Shown here piece by piece: positions 17,943 through 26,625 of a stretch of DNA of 64,000 nt. A model generated the notes under the pieces. The model saw only the letters and a list, made by a program, of their open reading frames with translations, was not told where the DNA came from and ran no database searches. The position numbers were made by a program, and so were the translations under genes. This DNA is from Pseudomonadota bacterium (GTDB taxonomy: Bacteria > Pseudomonadota > Alphaproteobacteria > Rhizobiales > Xanthobacteraceae), in assembly GCA_023386885.1 (NCBI GenBank), contig JAEWIX010000090.1, positions 1-64,000 on the forward strand, in the 5' to 3' direction. Within the stretch, counting starts at the first letter, position 1. Every line of letters begins with the position of its first letter.

Positions 17943-18230
17943 TTATTCCGGCGAAGCCCCGACCGGCGGGCCGCCGGGTGGGCGATGCAGGAAGGTGATC
18001 GTTGCATAGGCGCCGAGCCACGAGCCCACGGCGGCGAAAGCGACATACACCCAGTTCTCGGTATAGCTGATCACCGCATAAGACGAGAGCACGTACCACA
18101 CGCTGCTCCATGTCGCGGCGGGCACGCGCCGTCGCGCCACCACGGCCGATGTGAACATGACATAAACGGCGTCGGTCGCGGCGGTTGCCAGCAACACGCC
18201 GGCGGCGGTCAATGGATCGATGGCGGCCAT
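17943..18230 (-). CDS. small membrane protein of unknown function
   Basis: A 95-residue hydrophobic protein beginning MAAIDPLTAAGVLLATAATDAVYV, with three likely membrane helices and a Pro/Gly-rich tail. ATG 18230 is chosen because GGAAG lies about six bases upstream; a longer frame to 18407 exists but has no matching signal. It stands alone between the dnaE2 terminus and the divergent CoA-transferase. I do not recognise a characterised family. Confidence 0.65.
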   Translation of the reverse strand: MAAIDPLTAAGVLLATAATDAVYVMFTSAVVARRRVPAATWSSVWYVLSSYAVISYTENWVYVAFAAVGSWLGAYATITFLHRPPGGPPVGASPE

Positions 18231-18343
18231 TGCGGCTTCCTCATGGCTGATCGGAGCAGCGCGATATCCACTTCGCTGCGAAACGCGATAAACTCGCGCG
18301 CAAGCTTTATCAAAAATACGCCGACAGTTTTCGGGAATCATTG

Positions 18344-19744
18344 ATGCAATCGGTCCACGCTGTTCTTGCCGATCTCTGGGCACAGGCCGGAGGTAAATCC
18401 TTTTCACTCGAAGCGGTGAAACTCACCGGGGTCGAGCCGTCGGTACCGTCCTCGTTTCGTGTCGCGACGGCTGCTCAGGCCAGCATCGCGGCGACAGGAT
18501 TGGCCGCCGCTGAAATCGCGCGGCTGCGTGGCGGTCGTGCGCAAACCGTGTCGGTGGATATGCTGCACGCGGCGATCGAATGCCGCAGCGAGCGGTATCT
18601 CACGGTCGACGACAAGCCGCCGCCGCCGGCGTGGGACGCCATCGCAGGCGTTTACAAGACCGGCGACGGTCGCTTCGTCCGGCTTCACACCAATTTTCCG
18701 CATCATCGCGATAATATTTGCAACCTGCTCGGTTGTGCCCCCGAGCGCGACGCGGTGCAGGCTGCGCTGATGAAGTGGAAAGGCGAGGCGTTCGAGACCG
18801 CCGCCTATGCCGGAGGCTGCGTGGTGTCGCTGATGCGCTCGCGTCAGGAATGGCTGGCGCATCCGCAGGCCAAGGCGCTGAAGGCGTTGCCGGTGATCAC
18901 CATCGAGCGGATCGGCGAAGCCGCGCCGCGCGCGTGGCCGGCGGGCGAACGGCCGCTGTCAGGATTGCGCGTGCTCGATCTGTCGCGGGTGATCGCTGGA
19001 CCGGTGGCGGGGCGTGCGCTTGCCGCGCATGGCGCCGACGTGATGCTGGTAACCGGGCCGACATTGCCGTCGATCCCATGGCTCGTCATCGATACCGGGC
19101 GCGGCAAGTTGTCGTGCTCGCTCGATCTCAAGAACGACGAGGGCCGTGCATCGCTGCGCAAGCTGATGAGCAACGCCGACATCATGGTGCAAGGCTACCG
19201 TCCGCAGGCGCTGGCGAAGCTCGGCTTCTCGCCGCAGGATGCGGCGCTGCTCAATCCTGGCATCGTCTATGTCTCGCTCTGCGCTTATGGCCATGTTGGG
19301 CCGTGGGCGGAGCGGCGCGGATTCGACTCGCTGGTGCAGACGTCGACCGGCTTCAATCATGCCGAGGCGCAGGCCGCCGGTATCGAGAGCGGGCCGAAAG
19401 AATTGCCGATGCAAATCCTCGATCATGTCACCGGTTATCTGATGGCGTTCGGCGCGATGATGGCGCGGGCGCGGCAAGCGCACGAGGGCGGAAGCTGGCA
19501 CGTCCGCGTGTCGTTGGCACAGACCGGGCAGTGGCTGTGGAATCTCGGACGATTGCCGAAGGGATTGGAGACACCGGACATCGCGGCGGATGCCGTTACG
19601 CCCTTCATCGAGGAGAGTGACTCCGGCTTCGGTCGACTCCGCGCGGTGCGGCATGCGGCTGTGTTGTCGCGCACGCCGGCAATGTGGTCGCGCCCGTCGG
19701 TGCCGCTCGGCCACGATGCACCGGAGTGGCCGCCGCGCGGGTGA
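18344..19744 (+). CDS. CaiB/BaiF (class III) CoA-transferase family protein
   Basis: A 466-residue member of the class III CoA-transferases, which move CoA between carboxylic acids such as carnitine, formate or oxalate. The core after residue 200 has the family start LSGLRVLDLSRVIAGPVAGR, followed by LDLKNDEGRASLRKL, ADIMVQGYRPQALAKLGF and RRGFDSLVQTSTGFN. The first 200 residues correspond to the substrate-binding portion usually found after the core, suggesting a permuted or fused arrangement. ATG 18344 is preceded directly by an in-frame TTG. The gene is monocistronic, with dispersed repeats after it. The substrate is unknown. Confidence 0.85.
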   Translation: MQSVHAVLADLWAQAGGKSFSLEAVKLTGVEPSVPSSFRVATAAQASIAATGLAAAEIARLRGGRAQTVSVDMLHAAIECRSERYLTVDDKPPPPAWDAIAGVYKTGDGRFVRLHTNFPHHRDNICNLLGCAPERDAVQAALMKWKGEAFETAAYAGGCVVSLMRSRQEWLAHPQAKALKALPVITIERIGEAAPRAWPAGERPLSGLRVLDLSRVIAGPVAGRALAAHGADVMLVTGPTLPSIPWLVIDTGRGKLSCSLDLKNDEGRASLRKLMSNADIMVQGYRPQALAKLGFSPQDAALLNPGIVYVSLCAYGHVGPWAERRGFDSLVQTSTGFNHAEAQAAGIESGPKELPMQILDHVTGYLMAFGAMMARARQAHEGGSWHVRVSLAQTGQWLWNLGRLPKGLETPDIAADAVTPFIEESDSGFGRLRAVRHAAVLSRTPAMWSRPSVPLGHDAPEWPPRG

Positions 19745-19766
19745 GGGGCGGCGATAACGGGAGACT

Positions 19767-19858
19767 CATCATGCCCGGGTTTGTCCCGGGCATCCACGAC
19801 TTGAAATCATCACATCGCAAAAGACGTGGATGGCCGGGACAAGCCCGGCCATGACGAT
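19767..19858. repeat. pair of inverted palindromic intergenic repeats
   Basis: Two related hairpins in opposite orientation. One has ATGCCCGGG-TTTGT-CCCGGGCAT (19771-19793). The other has ATGGCCGGG-ACAAG-CCCGGCCAT within 19820-19858. The second is nearly identical to part of the repeat at 33900-33936. They separate the convergent CoA-transferase and enoyl-CoA hydratase genes and may act as transcript ends. Confidence 0.8.
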
Positions 19859-19894
19859 CGAGAGTCCATATGCCGATGTGACGATAAGACTTGC

Positions 19895-20674
19895 TCACCG
19901 ATTCTTGTTGTTCGGCTTGCGCTTCTCGATGAAGGCGGCCATGCCTTCGGAACGGTCTTCCAGCGCGAACGTGGCACGGAACAGGTCGCGCTCCACGTTC
20001 ATGCCTTCGGAGAGTGGCGTCTCGAACGCGCGGTTCACCGCAAGCTTGGCCATCTCGGCCGTGGGGCGCGACATCGACGCGATCTTCTCGGCGGCGGCGA
20101 GCGCTTCGTCCATCAGCTTGTCGGCAGGCACGATGCGGCTGACCAGGCCGGAGCGTTCGGCTTCGTTGACGTCCATCATGCGGCCGGTGAGGCAGAGATC
20201 CATCGCCTTGGCCTTGCCGATGGCGCGGGTCAGGCGCTGCGTGCCGCCGATGCCGGGAATGGTGCCGAGCGTGATCTCCGGCTGGCCGAATTTCGCGGTG
20301 TCGGAGGCGATGATGAAATCGCACATCATCGCCAGTTCGCAACCGCCGCCGAGCGCGTAGCCGCTCACCGCTGCGATGGTCGGCTTGCGGCAGGTCGCGA
20401 CGCGGTCGCCGCCGATCTGCTTGAAGTCCTCGTTGAACATGTCGATGAAGCCCTTCGGCTGCATCTCCTTGATGTCGGCGCCGGCGGCGAAGGCCTTTTC
20501 GTTGCCGGTGATGACGATGCAGCCGATGGCGTCATCGGCCTCGAGGTCGTCGATGGCGGCAGCGATTTCCTTGAACACACCGAACGACAGCGCGTTGAGC
20601 ATCTTCGGCCGGTTCAGGCGAACAAGGCCGACGGCGCCTTTTTTCTCAACGATGATGTGTTCGAACGTGCTCAT
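19895..20674 (-). CDS. enoyl-CoA hydratase (crotonase family)
   Basis: A 259-residue hydratase adding water to 2-enoyl-CoA in beta-oxidation. It closely resembles the mitochondrial short-chain enzyme along its whole length. The oxyanion-hole segment is AFAAGADIKEM (61-71), and both catalytic glutamates are present, Glu113 in GGGCELAMMCD and Glu133 in FGQPEITLGTIPG. The C-terminal EGMAAFIEKRKP is also typical. ATG 20674 has an AGGGTGG signal upstream. The upstream in-frame extension (to 20773) lacks family similarity. It is not in an obvious operon. Confidence 0.95.
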   Translation of the reverse strand: MSTFEHIIVEKKGAVGLVRLNRPKMLNALSFGVFKEIAAAIDDLEADDAIGCIVITGNEKAFAAGADIKEMQPKGFIDMFNEDFKQIGGDRVATCRKPTIAAVSGYALGGGCELAMMCDFIIASDTAKFGQPEITLGTIPGIGGTQRLTRAIGKAKAMDLCLTGRMMDVNEAERSGLVSRIVPADKLMDEALAAAEKIASMSRPTAEMAKLAVNRAFETPLSEGMNVERDLFRATFALEDRSEGMAAFIEKRKPNNKNR

Positions 20675-20847
20675 GATCCACCCTGCCTTGCGCTGTTGAA
20701 ACCCTGTCGGGACGCGCGCAATTTGCCCGCTGCCGGGCAATGCCGCAAGGGTGCGGGATGCGCAGAAATGCACAGGGGCGGATGGAAAAATGCCGCGCCT
20801 TCATCGCGGGAGGAAAACGACGAAGGCGCGGCACAACGGCTTCGATG

Positions 20848-21768
20848 TTACGCGATGAGCATGCGCACTGCCGAAGCCAAGGTCAGCAGTCCCCCGAAGG
20901 CAATGAATATCTTTCCGATCAGCGAGGCTTGTGCCCAGCTTGAATTCTCGTCGCTGGCCGAGGCGGCCTGTCCGGTGGTGACGGGCTCCGGCGTATTGAC
21001 GGAAGCAAGCGCCAGCGTGGGTGCGGGTTCGGTCTGCGCGGTCATCGCGCGATCGACGTCGTTGAGTTCGTCGGAGGGAATAACTCCCGCTTCGGCCGTG
21101 GTGTTGCTTTGATTGTCGCCGGTAGCTTCGTTTTTAGCTTCGTCCTTCGAAACTTCGGTGGGGGCCGCCGCTCCGGGCTGTGGCGCCGGGGATCCGTCGT
21201 TCAGCGTTGCAGGTGCGGGTGACGAGCGATCCGCAATCGTCGCAGGGGCGGGCGCCAACTGCGCGGCATTGCCGGGCGTCGGGTGATTGTCGAGCAATTG
21301 CGCCTTGGCGTTCGCGACCGATGCGGCGAGCGGCGCTGCGGCCTTCGGCGTCGGAACAGGAGCATCGTTGTCGGCGTCCGCGACGCGGGCGTCGTCAGCG
21401 GTCTCCGTTTTTGCCTCGGCGCTGGATTCCGATTTCGCCTTCCTCTCGGCGGCCGCCTTGCGCGAATGCCGGTGGGATCGGGACGCCTTGTGCCGCCGGC
21501 TGTGGCGCGAGGATGCCTTGCGGTATTTGTTGAGCGCGACCGGTTTGCCGGGTTCCGCGGCGGCGGCGGGTTGTTCGGCGGCCGGAGCGGCGGCGGGGCT
21601 GGGTTTTACCCCGAACAATTGTTGCAGCGGATTAGGCTGCGCCGCCTGTTGTGCGGCGGCTGGCGGAGCCGCATTTGGCGTCTCTTGCGCCTGAAGCGGC
21701 CCGGCGCACCAGAGCCAGATTCCTGCTGCAACCATCAATGCCGAGCGCCCGCTGGCCTTGATATTCAT
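20848..21768 (-). CDS. secreted or membrane-anchored Ala/Pro-rich protein with His/Arg-rich segment
   Basis: A 306-residue protein of unknown function. It begins with a signal peptide ending near AGPLQAQE and has a long low-complexity Ala/Pro/Glu-rich middle. A basic, His/Ser-rich stretch (about residues 85-110) is followed by one hydrophobic segment at the extreme C-terminus (IGKIFIAFGGLLTLASAVRM). A strong GGGGAGA lies just upstream of ATG 21768. The layout suggests an envelope protein held by a C-terminal helix, with the His-rich region a possible metal or polyanion contact. I do not recognise a named family. Confidence 0.7.
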   Translation of the reverse strand: MNIKASGRSALMVAAGIWLWCAGPLQAQETPNAAPPAAAQQAAQPNPLQQLFGVKPSPAAAPAAEQPAAAAEPGKPVALNKYRKASSRHSRRHKASRSHRHSRKAAAERKAKSESSAEAKTETADDARVADADNDAPVPTPKAAAPLAASVANAKAQLLDNHPTPGNAAQLAPAPATIADRSSPAPATLNDGSPAPQPGAAAPTEVSKDEAKNEATGDNQSNTTAEAGVIPSDELNDVDRAMTAQTEPAPTLALASVNTPEPVTTGQAASASDENSSWAQASLIGKIFIAFGGLLTLASAVRMLIA

Positions 21769-22111
21769 GGCAGTCTCCCCGTTTTGTAAGTGTCCCGAAT
21801 CCGAAGTTCGCCTCACGTCGACCGTGTCTCTGTCAGCGAACCTCTCGACCGCGCCGCGCTGTCCCAAGCGCTGGTCCCAACAGCGCAGAGAGACTCCCGG
21901 CGTGACCACACCGCGGCGAAATAAGGGAATCTTTCGACAAATCCCGGCTGGCTCGCGAACCGGCCGATCGTGTCAGTCTGGGCGATCAATGTTATGGATG
22001 CATAGGGTCCGCGAAGCGGTTCCGCCGAAAGGGATTTTCGGAATACTTCAGCAGGCGGGCGTTGAAACCGTCTGCGCGATATTCACGATTTCGTGATGTT
22101 GACCGCGGGGC

Positions 22112-22136
22112 GTAATAACCTTGTGCGGCGACCGAA
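22112..22136 (+). promoter_or_regulatory. candidate sigma-F-type autoregulatory promoter
   Basis: GTAA (22112-22115) and CGAA (22133-22136) are 17 bases apart, one short of the GTAACC-N16-CGAA pattern I recall for Caulobacter sigma-F promoters. A transcript from here would begin just before the AGGAG and GTG start of the sigma gene. This is tentative. Confidence 0.3.
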
Positions 22137-22155
22137 TGGTTCTACAGGAGCGCGT

Positions 22156-22701
22156 GTGCGCGGACGTGACGAGCAATGGACCGGCCTGATGCGGGCTGCG
22201 AACGCGGGCGACGCCGCAGCCTACCGGCGTTTGCTGGAAGCCGTGACGCCGGTGCTGCGCGCGGCGACTTATCGTGGTCTTGCCCGGGCCGGCCAGCCGG
22301 TCGATCAATCCGAGGATATCGTGCAGGAGATTTTGTTGGCGGTGCATCTGAAGCGGCAGACCTGGGACGCGACCGCGCCATTCGCACCGTGGCTGTTCGC
22401 CATCGCGCGCAACAAGCTGATCGACGCATTGCGCCGGCGCGGGCGGCGGGTCTTCGTCAACATCGACGATTTCTCCGAAACGATGGCGGCACCATCGGCA
22501 AGCGAAACATTGTCGCCGGGCGAGGTCGCCCTTCATCTTGATGGGTTGCCGCCGCGCCAGCGCGATGTTCTGAGATCGATCGCGGTGGAAAGCGCGTCGA
22601 TCAAGGAAACCGCGACGCGGTTTGCAATGACCGAGGGCGCCGTGCGGGTGGCGTTGCATCGCGGCCTCGCCAGTCTCGCGACAAAATTGCGGGAGCCATG
22701 A
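22156..22701 (+). CDS. ECF sigma factor, sigma-F/NrsF type
   Basis: A 181-residue extracytoplasmic-function sigma factor. Region 2 includes DQSEDIVQEILLAVHLKRQTW and PFAPWLFAIARNKLIDALRR. Region 4 includes LPPRQRDVLRSI and ETATRFAMTEGAVRVALHRGL, the -35-binding helix-turn-helix. GTG 22156 is preferred because AGGAG (22146-22150) precedes it by five bases; earlier starts at 22093/22096 would add an unconserved tail. Its stop overlaps the nrsF start by four bases. The pairing marks it as the sigma-F system, which in Caulobacter answers chromate and cadmium. Confidence 0.9.
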   Translation: MRGRDEQWTGLMRAANAGDAAAYRRLLEAVTPVLRAATYRGLARAGQPVDQSEDIVQEILLAVHLKRQTWDATAPFAPWLFAIARNKLIDALRRRGRRVFVNIDDFSETMAAPSASETLSPGEVALHLDGLPPRQRDVLRSIAVESASIKETATRFAMTEGAVRVALHRGLASLATKLREP

Positions 22702-23342
22702 CCATGCAGACCGATCGTCTGATTGCCGCGCTTGCTGCCGACGCGAACACCGCGCCACGCCGGATCAGTCCGGTGCTGGCGCTGGCGTTGCTGGCGGCGC
22801 TGCCGGTGTCCGTCGCGCTGTTCATGTCAGTCCTGGGAATGCGTCCCGATGTACGGACCGCAATGCATAATCCGTTCTTCGATCTGAAATTCGTGGTGAC
22901 ACTGGCGCTAGCCTTCACAGCAATCGTCGTCAGTCTCCATCTGGCGCGCCCCGAAGCGTCGTTCGACAAATGGGGCTGGCTGCTGTCGATTCCGGCGATC
23001 CTGATTGCGCTCGGAATCATGGCCGAGATGATGATGCCGCACGAACGGCCATGGCTGACGCGGATGATCGGCAACAATGCGATGGCATGCATGGCATCGA
23101 TTCCGCTGTTCGCGCTGCCGTTCCTCACCGCCGCGCTATTGGCGTTGCGGCGCGGCGCGCCGTCGCGGCCGACGCTCGCGGGTGCGGTGGCCGGGCTTGT
23201 CGCGGCGGGGCTTGGTGCGACGCTCTACGCATCGCATTGCGCCGACGATTCTCCGCTGTTCGTGGTGGTGTGGTACTCGATCGCGACGGCGTTCGTTGCG
23301 GCCGTCGGCGCCGTCGCCGGCCGTCTTATGCTGCGCTACTGA
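22698..23342 (+). CDS. nrsF: NrsF-type (DUF1109) membrane anti-sigma factor
   Basis: A 214-residue inner-membrane protein with about six helices, of the DUF1109/NrsF family. It keeps sigma-F inactive until heavy metal is sensed. Conserved landmarks are MRPD near residue 48 and HCADDSPLFVVVWY near residue 180. Its cysteines at positions 131 and 181 coincide with the two conserved cysteines I recall as needed for metal response in Caulobacter NrsF. Start overlaps the sigma gene stop (ATGA), so the two are translationally coupled. It converges with the DUF2336 gene, five bases away. Confidence 0.9.
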   Translation: MTMQTDRLIAALAADANTAPRRISPVLALALLAALPVSVALFMSVLGMRPDVRTAMHNPFFDLKFVVTLALAFTAIVVSLHLARPEASFDKWGWLLSIPAILIALGIMAEMMMPHERPWLTRMIGNNAMACMASIPLFALPFLTAALLALRRGAPSRPTLAGAVAGLVAAGLGATLYASHCADDSPLFVVVWYSIATAFVAAVGAVAGRLMLRY

Positions 23343-23347
23343 TGCGG

Positions 23348-24460
23348 TCAGGCGTTCGATTTTGGTGCCGTGGCTTCCTGCATCTTGTGGAAGCGGAGCA
23401 CTTGTTGTGCGGTCGAAAGACGCAGTCGCTCATAGGTCAGGCGCGTTTCCTCCAGATCGGCCGATGACGTGCCGGCCAGCTTGGCGCGCATCGCGATGAT
23501 CAGTTGCACGGTCGGCCATGACAGGTCGCAGACCTTGGCAAGGATCAGGATGCCCTCGATGTGTGACTCCACCATCATGGTTTCGGCGAGCGACACCGGC
23601 ACCTTGGCAAGACATGCCAGCGCGGCATTGGTTTCGTCGAATTTGTCGGCAGCGGCGAACTTGGTGATTTCCCGCTCGTCCAGCCTGCCGTCGTCGTAGA
23701 GCAGTTGCACCAGTCCATGCGCCATCTCGGTGGCGGCGCTGATCGCTTCCGGCGCGGTTGTCGCCTGCTTGGTGACGGCTGCGACCGCCGCGGAAATGTC
23801 GGCCGCGCGTCCGGGGTGGGCTTCGGCGAGCCGTTCCCGAACCGACGCCGAGGCCCTGGCGATCAGCTTGAGGAAATGATGTCGCGGGATCGATGGCCGC
23901 AAGCCGAGGCAGACTGCGACGCCTTCATCGCGCTCGGCGTGAGCCAACAAGCCGCGGTAACCGTTCTCGGAAAGTGTTGCACCGGGATTGCTGGCGGTGC
24001 GCTGGAGCACTTCGCCGTTGCCGCGTTCGATCAGCACGTCGGTCACCGCGCCACTGAGACTGCGGCGACCCGAGATCGCGAGCAGATGCGCCTGGCTCTT
24101 GCTACGCACATTGGCAATCAGCATGTCATCGGTCAGGCGTTCGGATTGCGCCAGCATCGGTGCGGCGACTTCGATCAGGTCGTCGAACGCCAGCGTCTTT
24201 ACCGTCTGCGGCGGCGCTTTCGCCACGGGCGCGAGCCGATTGGACAGCATGATCTTCGCGGAGGTTTCGATGTGCCGCATCAGGCAATGAAAGACGTCGT
24301 CGAACAGGCCGATCTGCTCGTCGGAATAATCATCGACGGCATGAAGAAAGAGATCGGTGACCCGGCGCAGCGTTTCCACCCGGCGCGCGACCGTGCCATG
24401 CGCCAGAGCGGTTTGCAGTTCGTCCAGCAGGTTGGTCTTCGGGGCGGATGCCGTACTCAT
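23348..24460 (-). CDS. DUF2336 domain protein
   Basis: A 370-residue, mostly helical cytoplasmic protein of the DUF2336 family, common in alphaproteobacteria and of unknown function. Helical repeats run through DLFLHAVDDYSDEQIGLFDD, SQAHLLAISGRRSLSGAVTD and VAKVPVSLAETMMVESHIEG-like segments, suggesting an alpha-solenoid scaffold. There are no membrane segments or catalytic motifs. It lies 77 bases downstream of the diguanylate cyclase on the same strand, so a shared transcript is possible. A second, more divergent DUF2336 protein lies at 52366-53352. Confidence 0.85.
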   Translation of the reverse strand: MSTASAPKTNLLDELQTALAHGTVARRVETLRRVTDLFLHAVDDYSDEQIGLFDDVFHCLMRHIETSAKIMLSNRLAPVAKAPPQTVKTLAFDDLIEVAAPMLAQSERLTDDMLIANVRSKSQAHLLAISGRRSLSGAVTDVLIERGNGEVLQRTASNPGATLSENGYRGLLAHAERDEGVAVCLGLRPSIPRHHFLKLIARASASVRERLAEAHPGRAADISAAVAAVTKQATTAPEAISAATEMAHGLVQLLYDDGRLDEREITKFAAADKFDETNAALACLAKVPVSLAETMMVESHIEGILILAKVCDLSWPTVQLIIAMRAKLAGTSSADLEETRLTYERLRLSTAQQVLRFHKMQEATAPKSNA

Positions 24461-24537
24461 TCGGAACTCTGTTCTGGAGTGGTCTTGTCGTAGGAGACAA
24501 TTCTATGTCTCCGGCAGATGCGTGGCTTGAAATGCAA

Positions 24538-25686
24538 TCAGGCGCGCGCGACCTGATTGCGTCCGGCCTCCTTGGCGGCGTAGAGGGCTTCATCGACGCG
24601 GGTCAGCAGCGAGTCCGGCGTTTCCGTCGGCTTCAATTCGGCGACCCCGGCCGAAATCGTCACCGCCATTCCGGGGGAGAAAGCGCTCCAGTCCAGTTCG
24701 GCGACGATCATCCGCAAACGGTCAAGAATGCTGGCGGCGGCACTCGATGATGTTTCCGGCATGATCAGCAGAAACTCCTCGCCGCCGTAGCGCCCGAACC
24801 GGTCGATGCCGCGGATGTTGGCGAACACCGTAATGGCGAAGGTGCGCAGCACTTCGTCGCCGATCGGATGACCGTGAGAGTCATTGATGCGCTTGAACCA
24901 GTCGAGATCGATCAGCGCGACCGAGCAGGGTGTATTGCTGCGCTGCGCGCGGGCAACTTCGTCATCCAGCATCCGCATGATGCAACGGCGGTTGAAGGAG
25001 CCCGTCAGTTCGTCAAGCTCCGCCAGTTCCTCGATACGCCGATAGGCTTCCTTGAGCTGAAGGCTTTTGTTGTAGAGCGATTCCCGCAGCGAATTGCTGA
25101 AGATGCCGATGAACATGCAGCGACCGATGGTCAGCGCGAACGCCAGCATGGTCGCGATGCGATCCGGGAAGGTCGCAAGCGGCAGTCCGATCTGCTTGTC
25201 GGTTCCAAGAAACAGGAAAAGCAGACCTGCCGCCATCGTCGTCCAGACCACCGCGGTTTCGCGTGCCGAGGCCCGCAGCGAACTGAAACTGAACACGATG
25301 AAGAGGTTGCAGAGGAACAGGAAGCCGGCCTGCGGCGCCAGCCAGGCGAAGACCAGCATGATCGACAGGCCGACGACAGCCTGCGGGATCACCAGAAACG
25401 CGTCGGTGAACCATCTGCCGAGGCGGGTTTCATACAGGATGCCGAAGCCGAGCACAGACCCGACGCCACAAGCGAGGTAAGCCGGCGCGATTTCCCATGA
25501 AATGGCGCCGGTCTGGGCGTAAACCCCCAGGAGCAGGGCATCGATGAAATAGCTGATGCAGACATAGCCCAGCATCTGCCGGCGGATTCTGACATGCCGG
25601 CGGCGCGCCCCCAAGCTCGAACGCCTTTCGGTGTCCGCGGGCTTCGCGGTGAACAGGCTCGATAAGGACGTTGCGGCGGTCTGCAT
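24538..25686 (-). CDS. membrane diguanylate cyclase (GGDEF)
   Basis: A 382-residue enzyme making cyclic di-GMP from two GTP. The N-terminal half (residues 38-200) has about six membrane helices forming an uncharacterised sensor. A short coiled linker (LKEAYRRIEELAELDELTGS) leads to the GGDEF domain. The catalytic signature is GGEEF (301-305). An inhibitory I-site RGID (292-295) lies five residues before it, so the enzyme should be active and product-inhibited. No EAL domain is fused. It may share a transcript with the DUF2336 gene downstream. Confidence 0.95.
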   Translation of the reverse strand: MQTAATSLSSLFTAKPADTERRSSLGARRRHVRIRRQMLGYVCISYFIDALLLGVYAQTGAISWEIAPAYLACGVGSVLGFGILYETRLGRWFTDAFLVIPQAVVGLSIMLVFAWLAPQAGFLFLCNLFIVFSFSSLRASARETAVVWTTMAAGLLFLFLGTDKQIGLPLATFPDRIATMLAFALTIGRCMFIGIFSNSLRESLYNKSLQLKEAYRRIEELAELDELTGSFNRRCIMRMLDDEVARAQRSNTPCSVALIDLDWFKRINDSHGHPIGDEVLRTFAITVFANIRGIDRFGRYGGEEFLLIMPETSSSAAASILDRLRMIVAELDWSAFSPGMAVTISAGVAELKPTETPDSLLTRVDEALYAAKEAGRNQVARA

Positions 25687-26055
25687 GGCCTGGCCGTCAA
25701 ATATGAATTGTTTGTTAAATCAGCGGGTGGAATTTTACGGGTAAAAGCCTTTAGGTTTGGTATCTTTCAGCCGTCAGTTCAGGACTTCTGCGGCCTGAAT
25801 GGGCTTGGCCGCCGCTCTGGCAAGATACCGCGGGCCGCATCGGCTGACTGTCATGCAATCACCGAGGCGAGCGACGTAGAATGCAGCCGCAGGTGGCAGC
25901 GAATACGAGGGCCCCGGCTGCCCGACTTGCGCCAATTCACGGATTCGGGGCATTTTGCTCCGATCACCCGCGTCGGTTCCTTTCGGCCCGAAAGTTTTGA
26001 TCCTGCGCCTCGAACCTTCTCTCGGCTCAAGCCGACCCACCTTGCGAGATGGCCA

Positions 26056-26625
26056 TTGAGTCCGACGCCGGAGACCACTGACGAAGCTCTGATCGCGCGA
26101 ATCGCCCAAGGCGACAAAACCGCCATGCGGGTGCTGTACGGCCGTCACCACGTCCGGGTGTTCCGCTTCGGGCTTCGTCTGGTGCGGAACGAACAGCTCG
26201 CCGAGGACCTCATCAGCGAGGTATTCCTTGACGTCTGGCGGCAGGCGGGCCGGTTCGAGGGCCGGTCGGCGGTTTCCACCTGGCTGTTGGGAATTATGAG
26301 GTTCAAGGCGCTTTCGGCCTTGCGCCGCAAGACCGATGCGGAACTGGACGACGAGACGGCGGGGTCAATTGCCGACACCGCGGACGATCCGGAAGTGACG
26401 ATTCAGAAAAAGGATACCGGCGATGCCTTGCGCGCGTGCTTGACCTCACTTTCTCCAGACCACCGGGAGATCATCGACTTGGTCTACTACCACGAGAAGT
26501 CGGTGGAAGAGGTCGCCGAGATCGTCGGGATACCGGAGAACACGGTCAAGACGCGATTGTTTTATGCGCGGAAGAAACTGGCCGTCTTGCTCCAAGCCGC
26601 CGGAATCGAACGAGGCTGGCCATGA
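26056..26625 (+). CDS. ECF-family sigma factor
   Basis: A 189-residue sigma-70-family ECF factor. Region 2 is AMRVLYGRHHVRVFRFGLRL followed by NEQLAEDLISEVFLDVWRQ and SAVSTWLLGIMRFKALSALR. Region 4 contains LSPDHREIIDLVYYHEKSVE and VAEIVGIPENTVKTRLFYAR. A TTG at 26056 is chosen since similarity begins at SPTPETTDEALI; the frame stays open to 25708 but the upstream part lacks coding character. Its stop overlaps the next gene (ATGA), a likely anti-sigma factor. The 369 bases upstream (25687-26055) hold no gene I can support and no matching promoter. Confidence 0.9.
   Translation: MSPTPETTDEALIARIAQGDKTAMRVLYGRHHVRVFRFGLRLVRNEQLAEDLISEVFLDVWRQAGRFEGRSAVSTWLLGIMRFKALSALRRKTDAELDDETAGSIADTADDPEVTIQKKDTGDALRACLTSLSPDHREIIDLVYYHEKSVEEVAEIVGIPENTVKTRLFYARKKLAVLLQAAGIERGWP

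Noticed and set aside
22040..22063. GGAAT-N15-CGTT, EcfG-like
   Set aside because: Spacer is one to two bases short and the -35 differs; too weak beside the two exact EcfG sites.
24493..24512. GGAGACA/TGTCTCC hairpin between the cyclase and DUF2336 genes
   Set aside because: No T-run and no known regulator; probably a chance seven-base palindrome.
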